This document shows positions 25,101 through 35,719 of a stretch of DNA of 64,000 bases, piece by piece. Position numbers and translations under genes: made by a program. Location of the stretch: NCBI RefSeq assembly GCF_015207985.1, contig NZ_JADEVV010000008.1, positions 1 through 64,000 on the forward strand, given 5' to 3'. The stretch is from Synechocystis salina LEGE 00031 (GTDB taxonomy: Bacteria > Cyanobacteriota > Cyanobacteriia > Cyanobacteriales > Microcystaceae). Numbering within the stretch: position 1 is the first letter of the stretch; every line of letters starts with the position of its first letter. The notes under the pieces are model-generated. The model did not search any database. It saw only the letters and a list, made by a program, of their open reading frames with translations, and had not been told where the DNA came from.

Positions 25101-25334
25101 GTCTTCTAAGGCACGGGGGGACGAAAACTGTTACCGGCAGATCAAGAAATGTAGCCCAAAGCCTTGTCTAGATGGGCTGGTGCGTTTTCTGTCATAATCG
25201 AACAGGACTTGTTACATTTTTTATTGCAAATCCCCGGGGTGACGGTAACTTAGCCGGTCTGCCTCTCTGTAACGATGTTGCCGGGCTTCCTCCGGTGAAT
25301 GTTAGTAAAAATCCTTAAATTTAGACGGTTCATT
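25101..25334 (+). other. petC upstream region
   Basis: This stretch between the psbH terminator and petC should hold the petC-petA promoter. It contains a GTTACATT half-site like one arm of HLR1 (about 25210-25217) without a good second arm, and a CCCCGGGG palindrome at about 25232-25239. I see no gene. Confidence 0.35.
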
Positions 25335-25877
25335 ATGACACAGATTTCTGGCTCCCCTGATGTCCCCGATTTGGGTCGGCGTCAGTTTATGAACTTATTG
25401 ACCTTTGGTACGATCACTGGGGTGGCGGCCGGAGCCCTCTATCCAGCGGTTAAGTATTTGATCCCTCCTTCCAGTGGTGGGACCGGTGGCGGCGTAACTG
25501 CGAAGGATGCCTTGGGTAATGATGTTAAGGTGACGGAATTTTTGGCTTCCCATAACGCTGGCGATCGGGTGTTGGCCCAGGGTTTGAAGGGCGACCCGAC
25601 CTATATTGTAGTCCAGGGGGATGACACGATCGCCGACTATGGTATTAATGCGGTTTGTACCCATTTGGGCTGTGTGGTGCCCTGGAATGCCAGCGAAAAT
25701 AAATTTATGTGCCCTTGCCACGGTTCCCAGTACAACGCCGAAGGTAAAGTGGTGCGTGGCCCGGCTCCCCTCTCTTTGGCTTTGGCCCATACCACAGTTA
25801 CCGACGATGACAAATTAGTGCTCAGCCCCTGGACGGAAACCGATTTCCGCACCGACGAAGATCCCTGGTGGGCTTAG
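25335..25877 (+). CDS. petC: Cytochrome b6f Rieske iron-sulfur protein
   Basis: From ATG 25335 the protein has 180 residues. A twin-arginine anchor ([17 protein letters not shown]) is uncleaved in b6f Rieske proteins and holds the protein in the thylakoid membrane. The 2Fe-2S ligands are in CTHLGC (about 108-113) and CPCHGSQYN (about 126-134). It passes electrons from plastoquinol to cytochrome f. The frame is open 12 codons upstream, but the chosen start gives the normal length. petA follows in the standard petC-petA operon. Confidence 0.97.
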   Translation: MTQISGSPDVPDLGRRQFMNLLTFGTITGVAAGALYPAVKYLIPPSSGGTGGGVTAKDALGNDVKVTEFLASHNAGDRVLAQGLKGDPTYIVVQGDDTIADYGINAVCTHLGCVVPWNASENKFMCPCHGSQYNAEGKVVRGPAPLSLALAHTTVTDDDKLVLSPWTETDFRTDEDPWWA

Positions 25878-25989
25878 GTTTAGCTTTGCTATCCGTTGAG
25901 TAAGCAACACTGTTGTAATTTTGTGTAATTGTCTGAGACTGGTCTTTTTCCCCTACTGTTTACCTAAACCTAATCCGTTCAACTTAACG

Positions 25990-26976
25990 ATGAGAAACCC
26001 TGATACTTTGGGGCTGTGGACGAAAACCATGGTTGCTCTGCGCCGCTTCACGGTGTTGGCGATCGCCACAGTCAGCGTCTTTTTAATCACCGATGTCAGC
26101 CTCCCCCAGGCCGCCTCTGCCTATCCCTTTTGGGCCCAGGAAACTGCCCCTTTGACCCCCCGGGAAGCCACTGGTCGCATTGTTTGTGCTAACTGTCACC
26201 TCGCCCAAAAGGCGGCGGAAGTGGAAATTCCCCAAGCAGTTTTGCCCGACACCGTGTTTGAAGCGGTAGTGAAAATTCCCTACGACCTCGATAGTCAACA
26301 GGTGCTGGGGGATGGTTCCAAGGGTGGCTTGAACGTAGGGGCCGTATTGATGTTGCCCGAAGGATTTAAAATTGCGCCCCCCGATCGCCTGTCGGAGGAA
26401 CTGAAAGAAAAAGTTGGTGGTACCTACTTCCAGCCCTATCGGGAAGATATGGAAAATGTGGTCATTGTTGGTCCTTTGCCCGGTGAGCAGTATCAGGAAA
26501 TTGTTTTCCCCGTCTTGTCCCCCGACCCTGCCAAGGATAAAAGCATTAACTACGGTAAATTCGCTGTGCACCTCGGGGCTAACCGTGGTCGTGGCCAAAT
26601 CTATCCCACCGGTTTGCTGAGCAATAACAATGCCTTTAAAGCGCCCAAAGCTGGCACCATCTCAGAAGTTAACGCCCTGGAAGCTGGTGGCTATCAACTG
26701 ATTCTCACCACTGCTGATGGTACGGAAACCGTAGACATTCCTGCTGGTCCCGAATTGATCGTCAGTGCCGGTCAAACTGTCGAAGCAGGGGAATTTTTGA
26801 CTAATAATCCCAATGTGGGCGGTTTTGGCCAGAAAGATACGGAAGTGGTGCTGCAAAATCCCACCCGCATTAAATTCCTGGTCCTCTTCTTGGCGGGAAT
26901 TATGCTTTCCCAAATTCTGTTGGTGTTGAAGAAAAAACAAATTGAAAAAGTTCAAGCCGCTGAACTTAATTTCTAG
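25990..26976 (+). CDS. petA: Apocytochrome f
   Basis: From ATG 25990 the protein has 328 residues. The signal peptide ends at QAASA, so the mature protein starts YPFWAQE; this N-terminal Tyr is the axial haem ligand. CANCH at about 67-71 binds haem c. The lumenal domain is followed by a C-terminal membrane helix ([18 protein letters not shown]). It is 112 bases after petC, and the pair forms the classical cytochrome b6f operon. An earlier in-frame start would add 23 residues that are not part of cytochrome f. Confidence 0.97.
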   Translation: MRNPDTLGLWTKTMVALRRFTVLAIATVSVFLITDVSLPQAASAYPFWAQETAPLTPREATGRIVCANCHLAQKAAEVEIPQAVLPDTVFEAVVKIPYDLDSQQVLGDGSKGGLNVGAVLMLPEGFKIAPPDRLSEELKEKVGGTYFQPYREDMENVVIVGPLPGEQYQEIVFPVLSPDPAKDKSINYGKFAVHLGANRGRGQIYPTGLLSNNNAFKAPKAGTISEVNALEAGGYQLILTTADGTETVDIPAGPELIVSAGQTVEAGEFLTNNPNVGGFGQKDTEVVLQNPTRIKFLVLFLAGIMLSQILLVLKKKQIEKVQAAELNF

Positions 26977-27150
26977 TTCATTTCTCCACCGGATTATCCC
27001 ACCATAGGGGCAGAGCCTAGGTTCTCCCCTGGGGGCCATCGAAGAATGCTCAGCTTGAGTTATGTCGTCGGTGGCCCCATTGATTTTTGCAGAACTACCC
27101 TAGCTCGATATGCTGGTAGGAATAGACAACTTTTAGATTTTGCTGACTCT

Positions 27151-27567
27151 ATGCGTGTTTACGTTCTTTTATTCAACGCAGGTACGGATAATGAAGGCAT
27201 CCACACCGTACAAATGGGGGGACGCAATAAGATTTTGATGTTCGCTTCCGAGGATGATGCCACCCGTTACGCCCTGCTTTTAGAGGCCCAGGATTTTCCG
27301 CCGCCCTCCATTGAAGCCATGGATTCCCGGGATATTGAAGAGTTTTGCCAAGAAGCTGGCTACGATTGCGAAGTTGTGGCGGAAGGTATGCTGGCCATTC
27401 CCCCGGAAAAAAATGTGGCGGAACCGGAATGGGACCCAGATGGGGTCTTGCAGGCAGCCCGGGAAGCCCAGAGCAATGACCAAGGCCAGGAGGAAGAAAA
27501 ACCAGACACTGAATTTTCCGATGCGGAGCTGGAAAATATTCGCCGTCGCTTAGAAGGATTGTTGTAG
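27151..27567 (+). CDS. DUF3110 protein
   Basis: From ATG 27151 the protein has 138 residues, starting MRVYVLLFNAGTDNEGIHT. The fold MGGRNKILMFASEDDATRYALLLEAQDFP, then EEFCQEAGYDCEVV and GMLAIPPEKN, is the cyanobacterial/plastid DUF3110 family of unknown role. The tail is acidic and ends in an ELENIRRRLEGLL helix. It follows petA on the same strand (174 bases). A second in-frame ATG at 27046 would add 35 unsupported residues. Confidence 0.85.
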   Translation: MRVYVLLFNAGTDNEGIHTVQMGGRNKILMFASEDDATRYALLLEAQDFPPPSIEAMDSRDIEEFCQEAGYDCEVVAEGMLAIPPEKNVAEPEWDPDGVLQAAREAQSNDQGQEEEKPDTEFSDAELENIRRRLEGLL

Positions 27568-27723
27568 AAAAACTGTGGTTATGCTTGTCCTGACTTTAAC
27601 TAACCATGGTTTTAAAGCTTAGTCCTGGTTGGTTCACTAAATTTGGTTTGGTTGATTTTGTTTAATTTCTAATTTATTTTTTCTTTACCTAATAATCCTG
27701 CCCCCAATCCCCACCCATACCCC

Positions 27724-28644
27724 ATGCCTAGTACGGAAAGCATAGAAGAACGCGGTCATTTATTAACAGAGCAGGCCAATCCCCAAAGCCAAAATTTGGA
27801 CCAGTTGTCTAGCCTGGAGTTGGTAGATTTATTTAACCAACAGGATCAACTGACGGTAACGGCGATCGCCGCAGCGAGGGAAGATTTAGCGGCGGCCATT
27901 GAAATTATTAGTGGGGCTTTGGCTAAAAAGGGCCGTCTTTTCTACATTGGGGCCGGCACTAGTGGCCGCCTGGGGGTGTTGGATGCGGTGGAATGTCCCC
28001 CCACTTTTTGTACCCCGCCGGAGTTGGTGCAGGGTATTTTAGCCGGGGGAGCTAGTGCCCTACTCCGCAGTTCGGAAGGGTTGGAAGATATTGCGGAAGA
28101 TGGAGCCCGGGCGATCGCCGACCATCGCATTACCCAATTGGACGTGGTGGTGGGCATTACGGCCGGGGGAACCACTCCCTATGTCCATGGAGCTTTGGAT
28201 GCGGCCCGGGCCAGGGGGGCAAAAACAATTTTCATTGCCTGTGTGCCGGAAATCCAAGCCCCCAGGCCAGCGGATGTGAATATTCGATTGTTGACAGGGC
28301 CAGAAATTTTAGCTGGCTCCACCCGTTTGAAAGCGGGTACGGTGACTAAAATGGCGTTGAACATTCTTTCCACCGGTGCCATGGTCAAATTAGGCAAAGT
28401 TTACGGCAATCGCATGGTGGATGTGGCTGTAACCAACCGCAAACTAGAAGACCGGGCAGTGCGTATTTTGCAAGATTTAACTGATTTAAATCGGGAGCAA
28501 GCGGGCCAATTACTGAATGCCAGTGGCCAACGGGTTAAGTTAGCGTTGTTAATGCATTGGTCCGGACTCAGTCTGGAAGCCGCCGAAGCCCAACTGCTCA
28601 GCCATGGTGGTAATTTACGCCAGGCCATGGATGCCTTGCCCTAG
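27724..28644 (+). CDS. murQ: N-acetylmuramic acid 6-phosphate etherase
   Basis: The protein has 306 residues, normal for MurQ. A SIS domain carries GRLFYIGAGTSGRLGVLDAVECPPTFCTPP (the phosphosugar-binding loop and catalytic Glu), and the C-terminal helical tail has GLSLEAAEAQLLSHGG. The enzyme cleaves the lactyl ether of MurNAc-6-phosphate during murein recycling, in the cytosol. The usual partner MurP or AnmK is not nearby. A short gap (56 bases) separates it from the site-2 protease gene. Confidence 0.95.
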   Translation: MPSTESIEERGHLLTEQANPQSQNLDQLSSLELVDLFNQQDQLTVTAIAAAREDLAAAIEIISGALAKKGRLFYIGAGTSGRLGVLDAVECPPTFCTPPELVQGILAGGASALLRSSEGLEDIAEDGARAIADHRITQLDVVVGITAGGTTPYVHGALDAARARGAKTIFIACVPEIQAPRPADVNIRLLTGPEILAGSTRLKAGTVTKMALNILSTGAMVKLGKVYGNRMVDVAVTNRKLEDRAVRILQDLTDLNREQAGQLLNASGQRVKLALLMHWSGLSLEAAEAQLLSHGGNLRQAMDALP

Positions 28645-28700
28645 CCCCCTAACCTTGCCCAGAGATAGTTCCACTCCCAACTCCCAACATTGCTTTACCC

Positions 28701-30215
28701 ATGCCCACTACCCTAGACCAGTTTTTAACCCCCATTGTCTTCGTCATTTTTGCCCTGGCGATCGGTGTTTTAGTCTGGGGCTACCGGCGGGCCAAACCCT
28801 TCGGTAAGCTTGGCAAACTTGCTTGGCTACAGTCCGTGGTGCTGATGGCCCCTTGGCTGTTGTATTTTGTCCTTTTTAGCTTAGGGTTGTTCCTCAGTTT
28901 GCCCGCAGTATTAATTCTGCTTTTGGTATCGGCGGGAATTTACATCTATCTCGGTCGGCAAATGCGGGAGGCAGGGCAAGCGGAACTGTTGCGTCAAAAA
29001 GCGGCCCAACGATTGCAGAATTTGGCCAAGGAGCCAGATCAGGGCACAACTGTTGGCGAAGTCAATGCCACCACTAGCCTTGAAGAGGATGCTTCCCCCA
29101 TTCCACCGGAAGATTTGGCAATTATTAAAGGGATTTTTAGCATTGATAGTTTTTTTGCCACGGAGACCATTGCCTACCAGGAGGGGGCAATTTTTAAGGG
29201 CAATTTACGGACGGAGGCGGAGGACGCCTTTGGCAAACTTTCGGCTAAACTCAAGGATTTGATGGGGGATAAATACCGTCTCTTTTTGGTGGAAGGTAGC
29301 GAAGACCGGCCGGTGGTAGTTATTCTCCCCAGCAGTAATGACCCCCAGCCCAGCACCCTGGCCCAGAAAAATTTGGCGGTGGTATTACTGGTGGCCACCA
29401 TTGTCACTACGTTGGAGGCAAGTGCGGCCCTGTTGGGCTTTGACTTAGTAGACAATTGGCAACGGGTGGGGGAAACGGTTCCCCTGGCGATCGCCGTGGG
29501 CATTATTTTACTAGCCCATGAGCTAGGCCATCTCTGGCAGGCGAAAAAGTGGGATGTACGCCTCAGTTGGCCATTCTTTTTACCCAATTGGCAAATTGGT
29601 TCCTTTGGGGCCATTACTCGTTTTGAGTCCCTGTTACCTAGTCGTAATGCCCTATTCGACGTGGCGATCGCCGGGCCGGCGGTGGGGAGCTTAGTGTCCC
29701 TGTTATTCCTGATAGTGGGTTTAATACTTTCCAGGGAAGATAGCCTTTTTCAGTTGCCGGTGCAGTTTTTGCAGGGTTCATTGCTGGTGGGCACTGTGGC
29801 CAAAGTCATCCTCGGCGATGCCTTGACTAAGGACATTGTGGCCATTCATCCCCTAACGGTGCTCGGTTGGTTAGGTTTAGTCATTAATGGTTTGAATCTA
29901 CTCCCGGCGGGCCAATTGGACGGTGGCCGCATTATTCAAGCTATCTACGGCCGCAAAGTAGCTCGGCGGACCACCATTGCCACGTTGATTATTTTGGGGG
30001 GCATCACCCTCTTTAACCCCGCTAATCCCATCCCCCTCTACTGGGCGATCGTGGTTTTATTTTTGCAACGGCAACTAGAACGGCCCAGTCTAAACGAGTT
30101 GACGGAGCCCGATGACACCAGGGCCGGCCTGGGACTGCTGGCTCTGCTATTGATGTTACTCACCCTGATTCCCTTTAGCCCCAACTGGGCCCTAAGGTTA
30201 GGTATTGGAGCGTGA
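28701..30215 (+). CDS. Site-2 protease (M50, EGY-like) membrane metalloprotease
   Basis: The protein has 504 residues. Two N-terminal helices precede a soluble region (about 100-210), then a multi-spanning core. LAHELGHLWQAKKW (about 271-284) is the HExxH zinc motif and GLNLLPAGQLDGGRIIQ (about 396-412) supplies the distal Asp. The soluble domain after the first helices and the HELGHLWQ form match the cyanobacterial relatives of plant EGY1, which act in chloroplast membranes. Target proteins are unknown. Confidence 0.9.
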   Translation: MPTTLDQFLTPIVFVIFALAIGVLVWGYRRAKPFGKLGKLAWLQSVVLMAPWLLYFVLFSLGLFLSLPAVLILLLVSAGIYIYLGRQMREAGQAELLRQKAAQRLQNLAKEPDQGTTVGEVNATTSLEEDASPIPPEDLAIIKGIFSIDSFFATETIAYQEGAIFKGNLRTEAEDAFGKLSAKLKDLMGDKYRLFLVEGSEDRPVVVILPSSNDPQPSTLAQKNLAVVLLVATIVTTLEASAALLGFDLVDNWQRVGETVPLAIAVGIILLAHELGHLWQAKKWDVRLSWPFFLPNWQIGSFGAITRFESLLPSRNALFDVAIAGPAVGSLVSLLFLIVGLILSREDSLFQLPVQFLQGSLLVGTVAKVILGDALTKDIVAIHPLTVLGWLGLVINGLNLLPAGQLDGGRIIQAIYGRKVARRTTIATLIILGGITLFNPANPIPLYWAIVVLFLQRQLERPSLNELTEPDDTRAGLGLLALLLMLLTLIPFSPNWALRLGIGA

Positions 30216-30346
30216 ACTACCCCGACTCGCTTGCGCTGAAGTCGAATCTTTCTACCCCAAGGAGTAGCTAGTCTTACATTCTGACAATAGACGGAATCCC
30301 CCGTTCCAGAGTTAACGGACTTAATTTCGTGAAAATTTCAACATCA

Positions 30347-30730
30347 ATGCCCCATCGCTTAATGCCCGATCAGTGTTTGAGCAAACCCGCCTATCGTCTC
30401 TACCAAGCGGGGGTCTATGGTCGTTGGCTGGTGGTGGCGTTAATTTGGTGTACCCTTATCCCCTGGTCCCTCTGGCAATTCCGGGAAGACATTGTTCTAT
30501 TACAGGACCATTTCACCTGGGTAGCAATTCGTTATGGTTTTGCTTTTCAGTTGGTGCCGGCCTTTACTTTGTTTGCTAGCATCGGTTTCACTGGGGCGGT
30601 GTTAATCCGGCAAAGCTGCCATCTTCTTTGGGGTCTATCCATTAAAGAAAGGAATAATCTCATCCGGGGCACCGCTAGAATTCGTAAAATTGGCCCCCGC
30701 CATCCCCTCTGGCGCTGGTTATTTCACTAA
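30347..30730 (+). CDS. Small two-helix membrane protein, unknown function
   Basis: From ATG 30347 the protein has 127 residues. Hydrophobic helices at about 27-45 and 65-90 are joined by a short acidic-aromatic loop; the tail is basic (RIRKIGPRHPLWRW). I do not recognise a family. A GTG at 30329 and a second ATG at 30362 are alternative starts. It is close to the JAMM protease gene (66 bases downstream), and the pair follows the site-2 protease gene on the same strand. Confidence 0.6.
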   Translation: MPHRLMPDQCLSKPAYRLYQAGVYGRWLVVALIWCTLIPWSLWQFREDIVLLQDHFTWVAIRYGFAFQLVPAFTLFASIGFTGAVLIRQSCHLLWGLSIKERNNLIRGTARIRKIGPRHPLWRWLFH

Positions 30731-30796
30731 AGTTTGAGAAATGGCCGGGATTTTTACAGGATTGCTGAAAGAGCGCAGGGAGAACTGACAGAAGTG

Positions 30797-31291
30797 ATGC
30801 AACTAAGTCTTAGTCGGACTCACCAGGCCCAGATTTATCGCCATGGGGAACTGTGCTACCCAGAGGAATGTTGTGGTCTCTTACTAGGACAGGTAGTTAC
30901 CCAAACAAACGGCGCACCGCCCAGCGGATCTCTGCGAGATCGCCATTGGCAAGTGTTAGAAGTTCAACCGACGGAAAATTGCTGGGGAAAAGTGGAGGAA
31001 TTTGGACAGGATCATAATCAAGGCAGCAAGTTACATTACTTTGCCATTGACCCTAAAGTTTTGCTCACTGCCCAAAAGGATTGTCGCTCTAAGGGTTTAA
31101 GCATTATTGGTATTTTCCATTCCCATCCCCATGGCCAGCCCATACCATCCGAATTTGACCGGGCGATTGCCTGGCCAGAGTATGTTTACCTCATTGCTGC
31201 CGGTAAGGATGGCAAGTTCAGCACCAGCAGAAGTTGGTACTTAAACGAAGCGGGAAATTTTCTGGAAGTGGACTCAACGTTGTTGCTGTAA
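30797..31291 (+). CDS. JAMM/MPN-domain (M67) metalloprotease-like protein
   Basis: From ATG 30797 the protein has 164 residues. The JAMM zinc site is intact: the Glu in PEECCGLLLG (about 21-30), then IGIFHSHPHGQPIPSEFD with His-x-His and the distal Ser and Asp. Bacterial members of this type (Mov34/MPN) remove or process ubiquitin-like or sulfur-carrier tails. A TTG at 30734 would give 21 more residues without family support. The C-terminus overlaps the convergent amidase gene by 18 bases. Confidence 0.85.
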   Translation: MQLSLSRTHQAQIYRHGELCYPEECCGLLLGQVVTQTNGAPPSGSLRDRHWQVLEVQPTENCWGKVEEFGQDHNQGSKLHYFAIDPKVLLTAQKDCRSKGLSIIGIFHSHPHGQPIPSEFDRAIAWPEYVYLIAAGKDGKFSTSRSWYLNEAGNFLEVDSTLLL

Positions 31292-33046
31292 CCAAGTGGT
31301 AATTCCCGTCGCCAAAGCTTGCACCAATTGTTCCTGGGCTTGGGCGTTGGTAATCCACTCAAATTCCCGCGGGCTGATCATAAATCCCAATTCCAGTAGC
31401 ACCGCTGGGGCGATGGTGGGACGAGTCAACGCTAAATTATTCCAATAAACCCCATGGGAGTTTCTACCCAAATTCTCCACTAAATAACGTTGTAAAAAGT
31501 TGGCTAAATCGGCGGCCTGGGCATTGTACCAAAACGTACTAATACCGTCGGTTTCATTGGGATTACCGCTATCGGGCAAAGCGTTGTAATGGATAGAAAT
31601 GGCGATCGCCGGTTGCACTTGGTTAATTTGGGTTTGGCGATCTACCAGGGACACAAATTCATCTCCGGTGCGGGTCAGATGGACATTGGCTCCCTGGGCC
31701 CGGAGGCGATCGGCCAATTGTCGGGAAATCAACAAATTAATATCCTTTTCTGGATAGCCAGTGGGGCCCACTGCCCCCGCTTCACTGCCCCCGTGGCCTG
31801 GGTCGAGCAAAATTTTTACCCCCTGCAAGTTACCTGGTTGGGAAGAAATACGGGGGGGATGGCGTAGGGACAAAATTAACGTGGTGCCCTCATAACGGAG
31901 GTCGTAGCCCCACTGTTGATCGGTTTTAAAAGTAAAGTAGTAATCAATGCGGTCTGGGCTAATTTGTTGCCAAGTTAAATTCCGGATAATGAGGTCATTA
32001 TCAATGCGAATAGTGTCAGTTTGGGCGGTGGTATTGTAAAGACTTAAAGTGAATCCTGTTTCAGTTTGATGTACTGTGACCGGCACCGGCAATTGCAGGG
32101 GGAAACGCATTTCTGTGCGATCGCCAAAAACCTGATAACCCACACTGCGAATGATAGAACGGGGCGCAGCTTGACTAGGTAGAGTGACAGTTTCATCCGC
32201 TTTAATCCAGCCGCCATAGTCTAAGCGCAACCAGTCCCCATCCCGGCCAGTAACACTGGCTTGACTCCCCTGGGGCAAAGGGGTCAACCGGGAATAATCA
32301 GTGCCAGGGCCTGTGCGGGCCACCCCTGCCTGACTGGTCACTGCAACTACCTGGGGGCGATCGCCGTTAAGTAAGGTAACGCTGCCAGGGCCAGGGGCAG
32401 AAAAAGTTTGTCCCCGCCATTGCAAATTAAATTGGGGTGTGCCCAACAAAGTCGGCAATTGTTCAGAAGTAAAGCTTTGACAGCCCTTATACTGATCCGC
32501 TGCCGTTACTTTGGGCTGGTTTTCTCCGTGCAAAATTGTGTTATTTGCCGGCAACTGCACTACATTGCCCTGGGGGGTGAGGAGAATGGTTTGCCCTGCC
32601 AAAGTTACTGTAGCCGTAGCATCGGTGGGGGCGATCGCCGTAAAGCAAATCGGTTCATCGGCGGGGCGACTGATGGACACCGCCGGGGTAAGGGAACCCG
32701 GTGCAAAACCACCTTGGGCCGGCAATGTGGGGCCAGTGCTAATGCGGGTAATAGTGCGCTCAATCCGTTGGGAGCCCGCCTGAAAGACAAATTGATTTTC
32801 CCCCACCTGGAGAGGAATCACAGGGGCAAAATTGCCTTGGGCACTGCGTTCAATCACCTGAGCATTCAGGGTAACCGTCACATCCGGGGCGGCGGAACCG
32901 ATGAAAAAAATCGTCGGGCTACTGGTCTGGTGATTTTGGGGTGGATAAGCTAAAAATAAGGGCTGATTTTGGGCTAGAGCCGGCATGGCAACCACCGTCA
33001 TTACACCAACACTCACTATTGCTCCCAACCAAGATTCCATCACCAT
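31274..33046 (-). CDS. N-acetylmuramoyl-L-alanine amidase (Amidase_3) with SH3-like domain
   Basis: The protein has 590 residues. The signal peptide (about 1-25) ends at PALAQ. Beta-rich modules follow, one an SH3-like segment around residues 240-290 (VARTGPGTDYSRLTPLPQG). The catalytic Amidase_3 domain begins near 410 with ILLDPGHGGSEAGAVG (zinc His and Glu), then HLTRTGDEFV, SIHYNAL and an EL near the C-terminus. It cleaves the amide between muramic acid and peptide, in the periplasm, for cell separation or wall turnover. It is divergent from uvrC. ATG 33046 and 33040 are both possible. Confidence 0.92.
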   Translation of the reverse strand: MVMESWLGAIVSVGVMTVVAMPALAQNQPLFLAYPPQNHQTSSPTIFFIGSAAPDVTVTLNAQVIERSAQGNFAPVIPLQVGENQFVFQAGSQRIERTITRISTGPTLPAQGGFAPGSLTPAVSISRPADEPICFTAIAPTDATATVTLAGQTILLTPQGNVVQLPANNTILHGENQPKVTAADQYKGCQSFTSEQLPTLLGTPQFNLQWRGQTFSAPGPGSVTLLNGDRPQVVAVTSQAGVARTGPGTDYSRLTPLPQGSQASVTGRDGDWLRLDYGGWIKADETVTLPSQAAPRSIIRSVGYQVFGDRTEMRFPLQLPVPVTVHQTETGFTLSLYNTTAQTDTIRIDNDLIIRNLTWQQISPDRIDYYFTFKTDQQWGYDLRYEGTTLILSLRHPPRISSQPGNLQGVKILLDPGHGGSEAGAVGPTGYPEKDINLLISRQLADRLRAQGANVHLTRTGDEFVSLVDRQTQINQVQPAIAISIHYNALPDSGNPNETDGISTFWYNAQAADLANFLQRYLVENLGRNSHGVYWNNLALTRPTIAPAVLLELGFMISPREFEWITNAQAQEQLVQALATGITTWLQQQR

Positions 33047-33255
33047 TCTTAATAATCTCCTCGATGCGATAACTTTCTAGAAGTTGACCTGTTTGTCGAC
33101 AACCATACCATCAAAGCATAGTAATATTTTATCGTTCCAGTGTTCATAAGAACAAGTGGTAATATTCGTCGACTATTATTCCCAAATTAATTTGCTACAG
33201 TGTCAGCTTTTCTAAAACTTCCTACAATTGAAATTTAAACCTTTCTTTTTTAGCA

Positions 33256-35166
33256 ATGGTAGTCACGGCCAATCCCATTCCCTTAATACAACAGCCGGAT
33301 TTATTGGAGCAAAGACTGCAACAAATTCCCCAGGAGCCCGGGGTTTACTTCATGGGCGATCGCCAGGGGGAAATTCTTTACATTGGTAAGGCAAAAAAAT
33401 TGAGAACTAGGGTGAGATCCTATTTTCGGGACTCCCAACCCCACACTGCTCGCATTGCTTTGATGGTGCAACAGATAGCGGACATAGAATTTATTGTCAC
33501 CGATACGGAAGCGGAAGCTTTAGCCTTAGAAGCAAATTTAATTAAACAACATCAACCCCATTTTAATGTCTTGCTCAAGGATGACAAAAAATACCCCTAT
33601 GTTTGCATAACTTGGTCGGAAACCTATCCCCGTATTTTTATTACGAGAAAACGCCGTTTAAATCAAGCTAAGGATCGCTATTATGGCCCCTATGTGGATA
33701 GTTTCAGTTTACGGCAAACACTAAGATTAATACAGCGTATTTTTCCCCTGCGACAACGCCGCCAGCCTCTGTTTAAACATCGTCCCTGTTTAAATTATGA
33801 CATTGGTCGCTGTCCTGGAGTGTGCCAAGAATTAATTACCCCAGAAGAATACCGCCAAACGTTGCAGAAAGTAGCCATGGTTTTCCAGGGTCGTACCCAA
33901 GAGCTACACCAACTATTGACAGAACAAATGGAAAAAGCCGCGACGGATTTAAAATTTGAACAAGCGGCCACCATTCGAGATCAAATTAATTCTTTGAGTA
34001 AACTCAACGCCGATCAAAAAGTTTCCCTACCCCAGGACACCATTTCCAGAGATGCGATCGCCGTGGCCAGTGACGGACAAATTAGCGCCATTCAGCTATT
34101 TCAAATCCGAGCGGGGAGATTGGTGGGAAGGCTGGGGTTTTTCGCTGACGGAGTAGAGTCAGAACAAGAAAAAGGGGAAGTATTACAACGGGTGTTGGAA
34201 CAGCATTATCAACAGGTGGATGCGGTGGAAATTCCCAGTGAAATTATTCTGCCCTGTGCTTTGCCTGAAGGGGAATTGCTCAACGATTGGTTAACCAGCC
34301 AAAGGGGAAGAAAAGTAACTTTTAACCTGCCCCAAAGACAAACCAAAGCTGAACTACTAGAAATGGTAGAACGCAATGCCCAATACGAGTTGGAAAGGCT
34401 ACAAAAACAGACTGCTAAGAACGTTACAGCCTTAGAAGATTTAGCGGAAATTTTAGATTTAGAAACTTTGCCAAAACGTATCGAAGGCTATGACATATCC
34501 CATATTCAAGGTTCTAACGCTGTGGCTTCCCAAGTCGTATTCATTGATGGAGTGCCAGCCCAACAATATTATCGCCATTATAAAATCAAAAATCCATCCA
34601 TTAAAGTTGGCCACTCCGACGATTTTGCCAGTTTAGCGGAAGTAATTAGCCGTCGTTTCCGTCCGTCTGGAAAAAGTCAACATAGTAACCAAGATTGGCC
34701 AGATTTAATTATGATTGATGGTGGCAAAGGACAGCTATCTGCAGTGGTTAAAGTGCTAACGGAAATGGATTTACTGGATAAATTTACCGTGGTTAGTTTA
34801 GCTAAACAAAGGGAAGAAATTTTTCTACCGGGGGAATCTCAACCGTTGCTCACCCATGCGGAGCAGCCTGGAGTGCAATTATTGCGTCGTTTGCGGGATG
34901 AAGCTCACCGCTTTGCTGTCAGTTTCCACCGTCAACAAAGACTTAGTAAAAGTCGGCGATCGCGCCTGGATGAAATCTCCGGTTTAGGTTTTAGTCGCCA
35001 AAAACAACTGTTAGCCCATTTCCGTTCTTTGGACTATATTCGGGAGGCCAGCGTCAAACAATTACAGGAAGTACCGGGAATTGGCCCCCAATTAGCCCAG
35101 GCGATTTATGATTACTTTCATCCCACAAGTGAACAAACTGTTATTTCCACAGCGGAGTCTTTATGA
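33256..35166 (+). CDS. uvrC: Excinuclease ABC subunit C
   Basis: The protein has 636 residues. The GIY-YIG nuclease opens with [21 protein letters not shown], and four cysteines follow at about 176-190 ([13 protein letters not shown]). The UVR motif helices lie at about 210-245. The RNase H-like C-terminal nuclease begins near 415 ([13 protein letters not shown]) and the two helix-hairpin-helix motifs close the protein ([11 protein letters not shown]). With UvrA and UvrB it makes the two nicks in nucleotide excision repair. Full length. No operon partner is close. Confidence 0.97.
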   Translation: MVVTANPIPLIQQPDLLEQRLQQIPQEPGVYFMGDRQGEILYIGKAKKLRTRVRSYFRDSQPHTARIALMVQQIADIEFIVTDTEAEALALEANLIKQHQPHFNVLLKDDKKYPYVCITWSETYPRIFITRKRRLNQAKDRYYGPYVDSFSLRQTLRLIQRIFPLRQRRQPLFKHRPCLNYDIGRCPGVCQELITPEEYRQTLQKVAMVFQGRTQELHQLLTEQMEKAATDLKFEQAATIRDQINSLSKLNADQKVSLPQDTISRDAIAVASDGQISAIQLFQIRAGRLVGRLGFFADGVESEQEKGEVLQRVLEQHYQQVDAVEIPSEIILPCALPEGELLNDWLTSQRGRKVTFNLPQRQTKAELLEMVERNAQYELERLQKQTAKNVTALEDLAEILDLETLPKRIEGYDISHIQGSNAVASQVVFIDGVPAQQYYRHYKIKNPSIKVGHSDDFASLAEVISRRFRPSGKSQHSNQDWPDLIMIDGGKGQLSAVVKVLTEMDLLDKFTVVSLAKQREEIFLPGESQPLLTHAEQPGVQLLRRLRDEAHRFAVSFHRQQRLSKSRRSRLDEISGLGFSRQKQLLAHFRSLDYIREASVKQLQEVPGIGPQLAQAIYDYFHPTSEQTVISTAESL

Positions 35167-35253
35167 GTCTTAGTTGTGAACAGCAATGCGGATGGGTTGA
35201 CAATATGTCTTACTACCAACATTTTCAGAAAATTTGTTGCCCATGAGAGTAAA

Positions 35254-35643
35254 TTACCGTATATTTTTTACCAAAGCAGTAGGAATATTAGGACTTTCAG
35301 GATTGACCATAATGGTTTGTGAACGGGGACTAATAACCAAATCCATATCTTCCAAGGGCACAGCCCCCAGCAACACTGCATCCCCCAAGACTAAGGCCCC
35401 AGTAAAACAGTTGCGATTGCCAAACCTCACTTGAATTGGCCCCACATAATCAACTAATCTTTTTTTGCTATCTGCGGTGGTGACTTCCCGCTGTTCCAGC
35501 TTTTCTAATTTGAGTTGAATGACAACATGCTCAGGAATGCAAAGGGTGATCGCTCCTGTATCAACTAAGGCGTTGACCTTCATTGGTTGTAGCGTTTTTT
35601 CTTTGGGATTAATAAGCTCAATATTGGCATAAACTAAACCCAT
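35254..35643 (-). CDS. Clan AA retropepsin-like aspartic protease
   Basis: The protein has 129 residues, the usual size of the small bacterial clan-AA proteases. NALVDTGAITLCIPE at about 23-37 contains the catalytic DTG, and a later LGAVPLEDMDLVI is the hydrophobic flap/second-strand region. It is likely dimeric. Function is unknown; such genes are common in cyanobacteria, often alone. It converges on uvrC with 87 bases between the stops. Confidence 0.8.
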   Translation of the reverse strand: MGLVYANIELINPKEKTLQPMKVNALVDTGAITLCIPEHVVIQLKLEKLEQREVTTADSKKRLVDYVGPIQVRFGNRNCFTGALVLGDAVLLGAVPLEDMDLVISPRSQTIMVNPESPNIPTALVKNIR

Positions 35644-35719
35644 TTTATTGACCTCAAGGAAAATTATAATTTGCTGGCTATGATCGCATAACTATAACCG
35701 TTTTCAGGCGAACTAATTA

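Noticed and set aside
25210-25227. GTTACATT half-site before petC
   Set aside because: The second HLR1 arm is missing at the expected spacing (TTATTGCA), so only one half-site exists.
27006-27031. Imperfect hairpin after petA (AGGGG..CCCCT)
   Set aside because: The stem has mismatches or a bulge and no T-run follows, so it is not a convincing terminator.
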